From: DASQFQ01 sp963730115
GTDB taxonomy: Bacteria; Actinomycetota; Thermoleophilia; Solirubrobacterales; Solirubrobacteraceae
Length of the DNA: 64,000 nucleotides
Reading direction: 5' to 3'
NCBI GenBank assembly: GCA_963730115.1
Contig: CAVSQM010000008.1
Coordinates: 124,001 to 188,000 of the forward strand
This document shows, in pieces, positions 9,033 through 16,969 of the stretch. How positions within the stretch are numbered: the stretch's first letter is position 1; each line of letters begins with the position of its first letter. The notes under the pieces were generated by a model. The model was not told where the DNA came from. It did no database searches and saw nothing but the letters and a program-made list of their open reading frames with translations. Position numbers and translations under genes: made by a program.

Positions 9033-9316
9033 GACAGCTCCCGGCGCATCGGGGCGATGCGGACGAGGGCGAGGCCGGTCCCGCCGATCGCGATGAGCAG
9101 GGCGGCGCCGGAGAGGGCGATCGGCAGCGCGCGGACCGCCTCTTCCTTGATCACGGTGGTGCGAACCACCGTCGGGGCGGGCTCGGACGGCGCGATCACG
9201 AGGCTGCGCGGCCCGGCGTTGTCGTCGGCGGGGCGGGCTGCGGCCACGCCGGGCAGCGCGACGAGGGCGATCAGCAGGGCCGCGAGCGCGGCGGTGAGAC
9301 AGGTACGGGCGGACAT
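9029..9316 (-). CDS. small exported or membrane protein
   Basis: A 95-residue protein from ATG 9316. A signal peptide or first helix (CLTAALAALLIALVALPGVAA) is followed by a short extracytoplasmic stretch (PRSLVIAPSEPAPTVVRTTV) and a second helix (LPIALSGAALLIAIGGTGLAL). The tail is a basic RIAPMRRELS. The topology predicts a small periplasmic loop held by a C-terminal anchor. No family is recognised. Its stop overlaps the ATG of the secreted protein gene, so the two are translationally coupled. A 118-bp gap separates it from the Crp/Fnr gene upstream, consistent with either one operon or its own promoter. Confidence 0.6.
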   Translation of the reverse strand: MSARTCLTAALAALLIALVALPGVAAARPADDNAGPRSLVIAPSEPAPTVVRTTVIKEEAVRALPIALSGAALLIAIGGTGLALVRIAPMRRELS

Positions 9317-9434
9317 GGCGGTGCCTCCTCGAGGCAGTGGGGGGATGGAGCCGATGCCCGCACGCTAGGTCCGGCCGCAGGCGGACTCCACGCACTTCGC
9401 CACCGCGTTCTGTGCAATCCGCTACACGCGAGCG

Positions 9435-10097
9435 CTACTGCGAGCGGGCACGCAACGCCTCGACGTCGAGCACGGTGACGTGGCGCCGGCCGGTCTCGAC
9501 GATCCGCAGCGAGCGCAGCAGCTGCAGGGCCTTGCTCACCGCCTCGCGCGAGGCCCCGGTCCACGCGGCGAGCTCCTCCTGGGAGAGCGGCAGCTCGATC
9601 TCGATCCGCCCCTCGTCGCGCGTGGCTCCGAAGCGCTCGGACAGCTCGACGAGGCGGTGCGCGACGCGCCCGACGACGTCGTGGGAGGCGAAGTCGGCCT
9701 GCTGCGCGTCGGCATAGCGGAGGCGCCCGACGACCATCCGCAGCATCACGAGCGCCACGCGCGGACAGCGCTCCAGGAACGCCGCAAAGGCCGAGCCCGG
9801 GACGAGCAGGGCCTCGACCGCCTCGAGCGTCGTCACGGTCGCCGAGCGCGGCTCCCCGTCGATCGCCGACAGCTCGCCGAGGAGATCACCCGGCCCGCGG
9901 ACCGCGACGATCACCTCGCGCCCCGCGGAGCTGACCGACGCGATCTTGGCACGCCCGCTGAGCAACACGACCACCGGCCCGGGCTCGTCGCCCTCGTGGA
10001 ACAGCGTCACGTTCGCGCCGTAGCGGCGCCGCCGGCCGACGGAGCGCAGGTCGTCGGCCTCGGCCTCCGTCAGCGCGTCGAGGAAGGCGCCGGCCAT
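9435..10097 (-). CDS. Crp/Fnr-family transcriptional regulator
   Basis: Cyclic-nucleotide-type regulator of 220 residues, from ATG 10097. The N-terminal cNMP-binding beta-roll (residues 5-120) has VTLFHEGDEPGPVVVLLSG, and then the phosphate-binding cassette region GDLLGELSAIDGEPRSATVT, which keeps the G-E-...-R-[ST]-A-T pattern typical of real cNMP binders. A dimerisation helix (LMVVGRLRYADAQ-like) follows. The C-terminal winged helix-turn-helix (residues 150-205) includes PLSQEELAAWTGASREAVSK. No Fnr-type N-terminal Cys cluster is present. It is divergent from the cyclase-containing receptor across only 70 bp, which makes it the natural effector for whatever cyclic nucleotide that protein makes; this is inference. 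The region at 10098-10167 probably holds both promoters. Confidence 0.9.
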   Translation of the reverse strand: MAGAFLDALTEAEADDLRSVGRRRRYGANVTLFHEGDEPGPVVVLLSGRAKIASVSSAGREVIVAVRGPGDLLGELSAIDGEPRSATVTTLEAVEALLVPGSAFAAFLERCPRVALVMLRMVVGRLRYADAQQADFASHDVVGRVAHRLVELSERFGATRDEGRIEIELPLSQEELAAWTGASREAVSKALQLLRSLRIVETGRRHVTVLDVEALRARSQ

Positions 10098-10167
10098 ACG
10101 CCGAGCATCGCACGCGCGTGTTTGGAGAGGCTGGCCCGCTGTGGGAGGGTGGGCAGGAGGAGGGCTC

Positions 10168-13100
10168 GTGAGCTCGCAGCGCAGCGCCGCCGTGGCGACC
10201 GTCATGTTCACCGACGTCGAGGCGTCGACGGACCTGACGACGCGCGAGGGCGACGTCGCTGCGGCGGCCCTCTTCGACGAGCACGACCGGATCGTCCGCG
10301 ATCGCGTCAGCGCCCATCGCGGGCGCATCGTTCGCTCCACGGGCGACGGCTTCCTCGCGATCTTCGGCTCCGCCGGCGACGCGGTGGGATGCGCGGAGTC
10401 GATCCAGCGGGATCTCGCCGCGCAGGCGGACGGAATCCGGGTGCGGATCGGCCTCAACACCGGCGAGGTCTTCCAAGCGGACGGCGAGGTGTTCGGCGCG
10501 GCGGTGAACCTGGCCGCGCGCGTGATGGATCGCGCCCGCGGCGGTCAGGTGCTCGTGACCGACACGGTCCGGCAGGCGGCGGGCACGATGCCGGGCGCGC
10601 GCTTCCGCGACCGCGGCCGGGTTGCGCTGAAGGGCTTTCCCGGACGTCAACGCCTCTTCGAGGTCGGCGCGAGCGTCGGCCGCCCCCGGCGCGCCGCCGC
10701 GCGCCGGCGGCATCCCGCCGTGCTCGCGGTGGCGACTGCCGTTGCCGCCGCGGCCGCGGCCGCGGTGGCGCTCGCGATGACGGGCGGCGAGGGCGAGGTG
10801 GAGGTTCGCTCGAACAGCGTCGCGATCCTCGACCCCGACGACGGGAAGGTCCTCGCCCAGGTGCCCGTCGGCGTGCGGCCCGCCGATCTCGCCGTCGGCG
10901 GCGGATCGGTCTGGGTCGCCAACCTCGCCGACGGGACCGTCAGCCAGATCGGGACGCGCTCGAGAAGCGTTGCCCACACCGTCACACCGGGCATCGCCGT
11001 CGACGGGCTGGCGGTGGGGCCAGAGTGGCCTGTGGGTCGCGGACGGCGGACGCGGAGTCGTGCGCAAGATCGACCCGGAGTTCCACAGCGTCGCCCGCTC
11101 GCGCCGGGTCGGGCGGCCCGAGATCGCGCGACCGGTCGCGGTGGGTGCGGACGCCGTCTGGACCGTCGCCGGCACGGGCAGCCGGATCGCGCGGCTGGTT
11201 CCGCGCACGGGGCAGACCGTCGCGAGCATCCCGGTCGGCAACGACCCGAGCTCACTCGTGATCGGCGCAGGCGGCATCTGGGTCGGCGACAGCGGAGACG
11301 GGACCGTGTCGCGGATCGATCCGCACACGAACAGGGTGGTCGCCACGATCGCGGTCGGGCGGAGCATCAGCGCCATCGCCGTCGGCGCGGGCGGCGTGTG
11401 GGTCACCGTGCCGCTCGAGGACCGCGTCAAGCGGATCGATCCTGCCTCCAACGCCATCGCGGAGTCGGTCCGCGTGCCCGGAGGCCCCACCGCAGCCGCC
11501 ATCGGCGCGGGCGGGATCTGGGTCACGAGCGCGCGGGCGGGAACGGTCGCGCGGGTCGATCCCGCCCGCGCGCGGGTCGCCCGCACGATCCACGTGGGGC
11601 ACAGCCCCCAGGGCGTTGCGATCGTCGACGGAGCCGTCTGGGTGTCGCTGCAGCCCAGCCCGCCGCGCGCATCCGCCACGCGGAGCGGCGAGGTGCTGCG
11701 CGTGCTGCGTGCGGAGCCCTTCCACGGCACGGATCCCGCGGTGACCTGGGGCTCGGAGCAAGTGCTCGCCGCGACGTGCGCGCTGCTGGTCACCCACCCG
11801 GACAAGCCGTTTCCGGCGGGCGCCGAGCTGGTCCCGGAGGTCGCGCGCGAGCTGCCCACCGTCAGCGACGACGGACGCACGTACACGTTCCGGCTCCGCT
11901 CGGGCTTCCGGTTCTCACCGCCGTCCGGAGCGCCGGTGACGGCAGCGGCGTTCCGCCGCGCGATCGAGCGTCTGGGCCACCCGAGGGCCGAGTCCTTCGC
12001 GGCGGACTGGTACCTGCGCGACGTCGTGGGCTATCGGGCGTTCAGTTCCGGGCAGGCCGAGCACGTGGCAGGCGTCAAGGCTCGCGGCAACACGCTCACC
12101 ATCCGCCTCACCGCACCCTCGGCCACGCTCCCCGCGCGGCTCGCCAGCACGTTCTTCTGCGCCGTGCCGCCCAACACGCCGATCTCCGCCGCCGGGCTCG
12201 GGCAGATCCCGATGGCCGGGCCGTACGCGATCGCGTCCTACACGCCCAAGCGACGGCTGGTGCTGCGCCGCAATCCCAACTACGGCGGCAACCGGCCGGC
12301 GCGCTTCCGCGAGATCCAGGTCGACTTGGACGTGCCGGCGGCGCGCGCCGTGGCGGCGGTCGAGACCGGGCGCGCGGACTACGTCAGCGCCGTCCCGTCT
12401 GAACAGGTCCCGTCCCTCGAGCGACGCTACGGGCCAGACAGCCGCGCGGCGCGGGCGGGCGGCCAGCGGTACTTCAGCTCGGCGGAGGCCGTCGTGCACT
12501 ACTTCGCGTTGAACACCCGCCGGCCATTGTTCGCGCGAACGCGCCTGCGCCAGGCGGTCAACGAAGCGCTCGACCGCCGCGCGCTCGCTCATCGCGTGTT
12601 CGGAGGCGACCCCGGCGCACCCGGCCGCCCGACCGACCAGTTCATCCCGCCCGGGCTCCCGGGCTTCCGCGACGCGGCGATCTACCCGCTCGGCGACCCC
12701 GATCTCGAGCGCGCCCGCCGCCTCGCCGGCGACCGGCGCCGGCGGGCCGTGCTCTACACCTGCAACCAACGCGCCTGCGTCGAGCAGGCGCACGCCGCAC
12801 GCCGGAGCCTCGCCGCCATCGGGATCGACCTCGCCGTCAAGCAGTTTCCCCTCGAGGAGGTGGGCACCCGCGTACAGCGCTCCGGGGAACCGTGGGATCT
12901 CGCCCCCGTCAGCTGGTTCATCGACTACGCGGACCCCTCGCTCGTCGCCGACATGTTCGGGCTGGTGCCCGACTCCAACCCGGGGGGCTTCGACGACCCC
13001 CGACTCATGCGGCAGCTCCGGGCTGCGACCCGCGTGCGCGACCCCGACGCTCGCGTCGACGCGTTCGCGCAACTCGACGCCGACTTGGCCCGCGCCGGGG

Positions 13101-13216
13101 CCGCAGCGCCGTTCGCAACGGCCGTATCCACGGACTTCTTCTCCGACCGCATCGGCTGTCAGGTCGAGCGGCCAATCTCGGGCATGTCGCTGGGTGCACT
13201 GTGCGTGCGTGGCTGA
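10168..13216 (+). CDS. class III nucleotide cyclase - TM - beta-propeller - SBP_bac_5 fusion receptor (one frameshift)
   Basis: Predicted transmembrane receptor of about 1015 residues. GTG 10168 has a strong GGAGGAGGG ribosome site 5 bases upstream. Residues 10-170 are a class III cyclase: VMFTDVEAST and STGDGFLAIF carry the two metal-binding Asp, and AAVNLAARVMDRA the catalytic Asn/Arg. A single helix lies at about 182-205 (AVLAVATAVAAAAAAAVALA). Residues 215-505 hold seven repeats of the form G-x-WV-x9-I-D-P, for example AIGAGGIWVTSARAGTVARV, consistent with a seven-bladed propeller. Residues 510-1015 are a full family 5 (peptide/nickel type) solute-binding domain, from VTWGSEQVLAATCALLV to the C-terminus. 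A slip near 11022 joins two frames. Inferred role: extracellular ligand capture drives cytoplasmic cyclic nucleotide synthesis. The usual purine-specifying Lys and Asp positions read Arg and Ala, so substrate is uncertain. Confidence 0.85.
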
Positions 13217-13219
13217 CGC

Positions 13220-13402
13220 ATGAGCTTCCGGATCGAGCTGTTCGTGAACGACCTCGACCGCTCGATCCGCTTCTACCGTCTTCCATGTCCGGGCCCTCCT
13301 TCGGAGCCTTCAGTCGTCGCTGACCGAAGAGCCTCAGGACGGGGCCCGGACGTCTCCTCAACCGTTCACCAAGCCCGCAGGCAGCGCAGCAGGCTTGCGT
13401 AA
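13220..13402 (+). pseudogene. VOC/glyoxalase N-terminal remnant
   Basis: From ATG 13220 the first 20 residues (MSFRIELFVNDLDRSIRFYR) are a textbook beginning of a vicinal-oxygen-chelate fold protein, four bases after the receptor stop. At about 13278 similarity ends abruptly and the frame runs through a hairpin-rich sequence to a stop at 13400-13402. A VOC protein needs 110-130 residues, so this is a truncated gene. The break marks the left edge of a mosaic region. Confidence 0.6.
13288..13350. other. long imperfect hairpin
   Basis: Outer 9-bp arms TCCGGGCCC (13288-13296) and GGGCCCGGA (13342-13350) are perfectly complementary. Nested arms CTTCGG (13299-13304) and CCGAAG (13324-13329) strengthen the fold. 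It sits at the exact point where the VOC remnant loses similarity. It could be a terminator for the receptor gene or the end of a small mobile repeat; I cannot tell which. Confidence 0.4.
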
Positions 13403-13874
13403 CCCGCCTCGCTGCGCTCGAGAACGACGCGCGCGCGTCCTCGTACGGCACCCGCAACACACCGGCTTCGTCTTGCCTGAGGAACGCGGAGTCGGGCCGC
13501 TCCGGCTCCAGCACGTCCGTTCTTGCACGACTAGCGCGCGTCTCCGACGACGACCGGCAGGCGCCCGCTTGGGACGAACTGCGACAGTCCTGCTCGACTT
13601 CCGGCGCGCTCTCGCATCCTTCGCGAAGCAGGCGCCACGCTCAACACCGCGTCAGTGAGCGGCACCGAGGCTCAGCGACGCCTACGCCGAGGTCGTGCGG
13701 GTCAAGTCAGGCGCGGCCACGCCGCTCAAGACGTCGGCGAAAAAGGAGATGAGATGCCTCCATCTCCTGAACTCCGTGCAAGAGCTCGTAAATAGCGGAC
13801 TTCTACCTGGAGCTCTGGCCAGCGGAGAATCGCGTGGTTTCCAAGGATTGCGTGCGTTTGGCCATCCCCGACCG
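13403..13874. other. no recognisable gene (about 470 bp)
   Basis: Lower GC and no clear codon bias. Small open frames on both strands (for example 13395-13658 and 13695-13883) have no family resemblance. The minus-strand frame crossing 13920-13880 spells the SGETRTRTGDTTIFS string that arises from translating tRNA genes backwards, which identifies the next feature. I see no promoter or complete gene here. Confidence 0.45.
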
Positions 13875-13921
13875 CACGACTGAAAATCGTGGTGTCCCCG
13901 GTTCGAGTCCGGGTCTCGCCA
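13875..13921 (+). pseudogene. 3' half of a tRNA-Phe(GAA)
   Basis: The anticodon stem CACGA (13875-13879) pairs with TCGTG (13887-13891) around loop CTGAAAA, giving anticodon GAA (13882-13884). A five-base variable loop follows. The T-arm is CCCGG (13897-13901), loop TTCGAGT and CCGGG (13909-13913). The acceptor 3' strand is TCTCGCC (13914-13920) with discriminator A. The 26 bases upstream contain neither a matching acceptor 5' strand (GGCGAGA expected) nor a D-arm, so this is a 3' remnant and not a functional tRNA. Such 3' halves are what tRNA-targeting integrases leave at attachment sites. Confidence 0.7.
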
Positions 13922-14025
13922 CTTTCTTTGCGCCGCCCGGTCAGGCCGTCCGGCATCCGAGGAGGCGTCCCAGGGCTGCGAGCGCCGGCACTCCGGCGTT
14001 CAGGAGTCGGCCCGGCGCCCGTGCA

Positions 14026-14278
14026 GCGGGAACTCGCGCACGAGCACAGCGACGTGGAGCAGCGCTCGGACCCCGGTCAGATCCCCGAGGACCCCGCGGA
14101 CCGGCGCGCCGGTCGGATCCGGTTGACCGAGCGCGGGTGGGCGATGTACGAGCTGGGCTCCAAGCTGAGCCGGAGGGTCGGCCGCAGGTGGTCGGAGATG
14201 GTGGGCGACGACCGCTTCGCCGAGTTCGAAGCGGTTCTCCGCGACATCGTGGCGACGCAGGCGCAGCACACGACCTGA
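14026..14278 (+). pseudogene. MarR-family regulator, C-terminal remnant
   Basis: The open frame ending at TGA 14276-14278 carries a MarR-like wing and dimerisation helices: DPADRRAGRIRLTERGWAMY (the D-x-R-x-K/R-x-x-x-LT-x-G wing), then RRWSEMVGDDRFAEFEAVL. The preceding DNA-recognition helices, about 70-80 residues, are absent or scrambled, and no good start exists. This is a truncated relic inside the mosaic region, just after the tRNA remnant. Confidence 0.5.
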
Positions 14279-14437
14279 CGACGCACTCAGCGCCTCACCG
14301 TCCCTGCGTCGCGGGTTGACTTGGGCGCGTGGACGCGAGAGGGTCGACTCGGAGCCGCACAGGTCGGAAGCCCTGTGAGCACCAAGGCCATGGGGTAGCG
14401 CGGCCCTCGCACCACCCACGAAATGGGAGGAGTAGCC

Positions 14438-15709
14438 ATGCGCGCCACCCGCGTGCTCCGCGCCCTGCTCGGCGGTCTTGCCCTTCTCGCCGTGCTCGCG
14501 ATCCCGGCGTCCGCCCGCGCGGACGCCGTCACCGACTGGAACCAGGTCGCTGCCGCGGCATTGCAGTCGGCCGGCACGGCCACGCCCCCGGGCGCCGGCC
14601 AGGGGGCTGCCTCGACCGCGCACCTGGCGATGGTCCACGCCGCCGTCTACGACGCGGTCAACGCAATCGACGGCTGCCGCCACGAGCCGTACGTCTCCTC
14701 GCCCAAGGCCAAGCGTTGGTACTCGCAGGACGCCGCCGTCGCGGCCGCCGCGCGTCATGTGCTCGTCAACGGCGGGCTGGGCGTCCCCGCCGCCCGCACG
14801 CCTTTGATCGAGGCTGCCTACCAGGCGACGCTCCTGCCGATCCCGGATGGGGCCGCCAAGGCAGGTGGGATCGCCACGGGCGAAGCCGCCGCGATCGAGC
14901 TGCTCGCCGCGCGCGCCGGGGACGGCCGCTTCGGCCCGTTCCGCTTCCCGGAGTCGACCCTGACGGGCGCCTGGCGACTGGTGCCGCCGGCGACCGTGAC
15001 CGACCCGGGGGCCTGGCTGAAGGACGTCAGACCGTTTGTGCTGCGCAACCCGGATCGATTCGGCGGCCGCCCACCCCGCCGCCTCCGCTCGCGGGCGTAC
15101 GCGGCCGACTTCAACGAGGTGAAGGCGATCGGGCGGGCGACCGGCTCGACCCGGACGACCGACCAGGCGGCGGCGGCCATGTATTGGGGCACGACCAACG
15201 CGACCGCGACGATGGCGAGCATCATCCGCTCGGTCGCGAGTGACCAGGGCGGCACCCTGGCCGACCATGCCCGGTTGCTCGCGCGCGTGTACACGAACGC
15301 CGCGGACGCGCTGATCGTGACCTGGCGCGACAAGGCCCAGTACAGCTTCTGGCGGCCGTACCACGCGATCCGGGAGGCGGCGAGCGACGGCAACCGCGCG
15401 ACCGAGGCCGATCCGGACTGGACGGCGCTGATCGCCAACCCGCCCTACCCCGAGCACCCGAGCGGGCTGTCGACGTTCGGCAGCGCGGTCGCCCGCACGA
15501 TGCAGGACTTCTACCGCCGCGACCGGGCGACGTTCAGCGGCACCACGCCCGGCGGCGTGACGCGGGAGTTCACGAGCTTCTCGCAGATGCGAGACGACAT
15601 CGTCGAAGCCCGCATCTGGTCCGGCATCCACTTCCGGTTCGCCGACACCGAGGGCGCGAAGATCGGGCGCAAGGTCGCCCACTGGGGCAACCGGCACGCC
15701 TTCCGCTGA
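14438..15709 (+). CDS. vanadium-haloperoxidase-like PAP2 protein, secreted
   Basis: Exported protein of 423 residues from ATG 14438, with GGAGGAG at 14427-14433 as ribosome site. The signal peptide is RALLGGLALLAVLAIPASARA. The chain fits the bacterial vanadium-dependent haloperoxidase/PAP2 superfamily: KAQYSFWRPYHAIR gives the K-x6-RP motif and RIWSGIHFRFADTEG gives the R-x5-H vanadate/phosphate motif. The middle PSGH motif reads PEHPSGLSTFGS, so the acid-base His is replaced by Leu. Family role: halide oxidation with peroxide, or phosphoester hydrolysis. The missing His makes activity doubtful. It lies upstream of the arsenic operon but is separated from it by a terminator. Confidence 0.8.
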   Translation: MRATRVLRALLGGLALLAVLAIPASARADAVTDWNQVAAAALQSAGTATPPGAGQGAASTAHLAMVHAAVYDAVNAIDGCRHEPYVSSPKAKRWYSQDAAVAAAARHVLVNGGLGVPAARTPLIEAAYQATLLPIPDGAAKAGGIATGEAAAIELLAARAGDGRFGPFRFPESTLTGAWRLVPPATVTDPGAWLKDVRPFVLRNPDRFGGRPPRRLRSRAYAADFNEVKAIGRATGSTRTTDQAAAAMYWGTTNATATMASIIRSVASDQGGTLADHARLLARVYTNAADALIVTWRDKAQYSFWRPYHAIREAASDGNRATEADPDWTALIANPPYPEHPSGLSTFGSAVARTMQDFYRRDRATFSGTTPGGVTREFTSFSQMRDDIVEARIWSGIHFRFADTEGAKIGRKVAHWGNRHAFR

Positions 15710-15722
15710 TCCAGAGGAGTTG

Positions 15723-15746
15723 CCCTGGCGCCCCGCGGCGCCAGGG
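15723..15746 (+). terminator. GC-rich hairpin terminator
   Basis: Perfect 10-bp stem, CCCTGGCGCC (15723-15732) with GGCGCCAGGG (15737-15746) and a 4-base loop, 14 bases after the haloperoxidase stop and just upstream of the ArsR operator. It insulates the two units. Confidence 0.75.
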
Positions 15747-15761
15747 CGCTGCCGGAAAACG

Positions 15762-15779
15762 CATCAAAATTGGTTGATG
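15762..15779. promoter_or_regulatory. ArsR-type operator palindrome
   Basis: CATCAA (15762-15767), six bases, then TTGATG (15774-15779): a perfect 6-bp inverted repeat of the ATCAA-N6-TTGAT type bound by ArsR/SmtB repressors. It ends 13 bases before the GTG of the ArsR fusion gene, in a locally AT-richer patch, so bound repressor would block the operon promoter. Confidence 0.75.
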
Positions 15780-15792
15780 TAGTCTGTGACGG

Positions 15793-16593
15793 GTGATCGC
15801 CAGGGCGGGATCTGACGAGGGTTTGCCGCCGCGGTTTCTGCGGCTGGCGGGGCATCCGTTGCGGTGGCGGCTGTTGAGCGAGTTGGCGCACAGCGATCGG
15901 CGTGTGGGCGAGCTGTGCGCGCTGGCGGGCCGGCGCCAGAGCCTGGTCTCGTATCACCTGCGCCAGCTACGCGACGGCGGTTTGGTCTCGGTGCGTCGCA
16001 GCGCCGCCGACGGTCGCGACACCTACTACGTGCTCGATCTGGCGCGGTGCGGGGAGCGGCTGTCGAGCGCCGGCGTGTCGCTGCACCCGGGTCTGGCGCC
16101 GACCCCGCCCCCACGCGCCGTGCGCGAGCCCGGTGCCACCCCGGCGCGGGTGCTCTTCTTGTGTACCGGCAACAGCGCGCGCTCGCAGATTGCCGAGGCG
16201 CTCGCCGAGCGGCTGTCCGACGGTGCGGTCAAGGCCGCCAGCGCGGGCAGCCATCCCAAGCCGCTACATCCCAACGCGGTGCGGGTGATGCGCGAGCGCG
16301 GCATCGATCTCGCCGGGCATCGCTCGAAGCACCTGAGCGAGTTCGCCGCCCAGCACTTCGACTATGTGATCAGCCTCTGCGACCGCGTGCGCGAGGTGTG
16401 CCCCGAGTTTCCCGGCAAACCCGGGCTGATCCACTGGAGCATCCCCGACCCCGCGCGTGAGCCCGGAAGCGACGAGGAGACGCTGCCCGCCTTCGAGCGT
16501 GTGGCGAGCGAGCTCTGCAGCCGCGTCGGCTTTCTCATCGCGGCGATCGAACAGACCACCACCGATCAGGAGGTGACCGGACGTGCCCGATGA
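15793..16593 (+). CDS. ArsR repressor - low-molecular-weight phosphatase-type arsenate reductase fusion
   Basis: Two-domain cytoplasmic protein of 266 residues from GTG 15793. Residues 10-85 form an ArsR winged helix (PLRWRLLSELAHSDRRVGEL, recognition helix SLVSYHLRQLRDGGLVSVRR). Residues 118-255 form a LMW protein tyrosine phosphatase/ArsC domain with the P-loop VLFLCTGNSARSQIAEAL (CX5R, catalytic Cys about 124). The general-acid region is replaced by HWSIPDPAREPGSDEE, with the conserved DP. Fusions of this kind are known: the repressor senses As(III) and the reductase makes it from As(V). Only 13 bases lie between the operator and the start, with no clear ribosome site, so the transcript may be leaderless. 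It overlaps the VOC gene by 11 bases. Confidence 0.9.
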   Translation: MIARAGSDEGLPPRFLRLAGHPLRWRLLSELAHSDRRVGELCALAGRRQSLVSYHLRQLRDGGLVSVRRSAADGRDTYYVLDLARCGERLSSAGVSLHPGLAPTPPPRAVREPGATPARVLFLCTGNSARSQIAEALAERLSDGAVKAASAGSHPKPLHPNAVRVMRERGIDLAGHRSKHLSEFAAQHFDYVISLCDRVREVCPEFPGKPGLIHWSIPDPAREPGSDEETLPAFERVASELCSRVGFLIAAIEQTTTDQEVTGRAR

Positions 16594-16966
16594 GCTCGTG
16601 AGCGTCCGCTACATGGTCGACGACGTCGAGGACGCCGTCGCCTTCTACACCACCCACTTCGGCTTCACCGTGCGCTCCGACCACGCACCGGCGTTCGCCG
16701 ACGTCGTGCGCGGCAACTTGCGGCTGCTGCTCAGCGGCCCCAAGAGCTCCGCCGGGCGTCCGATGCCCGACGGCCGCTTGCCGGCGCCGGGAGGCTGGAA
16801 CCGCATCCACCTCATCGTCGATGACATCGCGGCCGACGTCGAGCGCCTGCGAGCCGCTGGCCTGACGTTCCGCAACGACATCGTCAGCGGGCCGGGCGGC
16901 CAGCAGATCCTCGTCGACGATCCTTCCGGCAACCCGATCGAGCTCTTCCAGCCCGCGGACGCATAG
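16583..16966 (+). CDS. VOC (glyoxalase/dioxygenase-fold) protein of the arsenic operon
   Basis: A 127-residue single VOC module from GTG 16583, with AGGAGG at 16568-16573. The paired beta-alpha-beta units are VSVRYMVDDVEDAVAFYTTH and NRIHLIVDDIAADVERLRAA, ending DDPSGNPIELFQP. His of RIHLIV and Glu of PIELF fit metal-ligand positions, but the first-unit ligand (normally His in strand 1) reads Arg/Tyr, so metal use is uncertain. It lacks the Cys cluster of ArsI C-As lyases. Its place between the ArsR-ArsC fusion and chrA suggests an organoarsenical or thiol-adduct role, which is inference. Confidence 0.8.
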   Translation: MPDELVSVRYMVDDVEDAVAFYTTHFGFTVRSDHAPAFADVVRGNLRLLLSGPKSSAGRPMPDGRLPAPGGWNRIHLIVDDIAADVERLRAAGLTFRNDIVSGPGGQQILVDDPSGNPIELFQPADA

Positions 16967-16969
16967 CCG

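Noticed and set aside
13726..13956. Minus-strand frame containing SGETRTRTGDTTIFS
   Set aside because: This string is the reverse translation of a tRNA T-arm and anticodon arm, seen in many mis-annotated proteins. It marks the tRNA remnant, not a gene.
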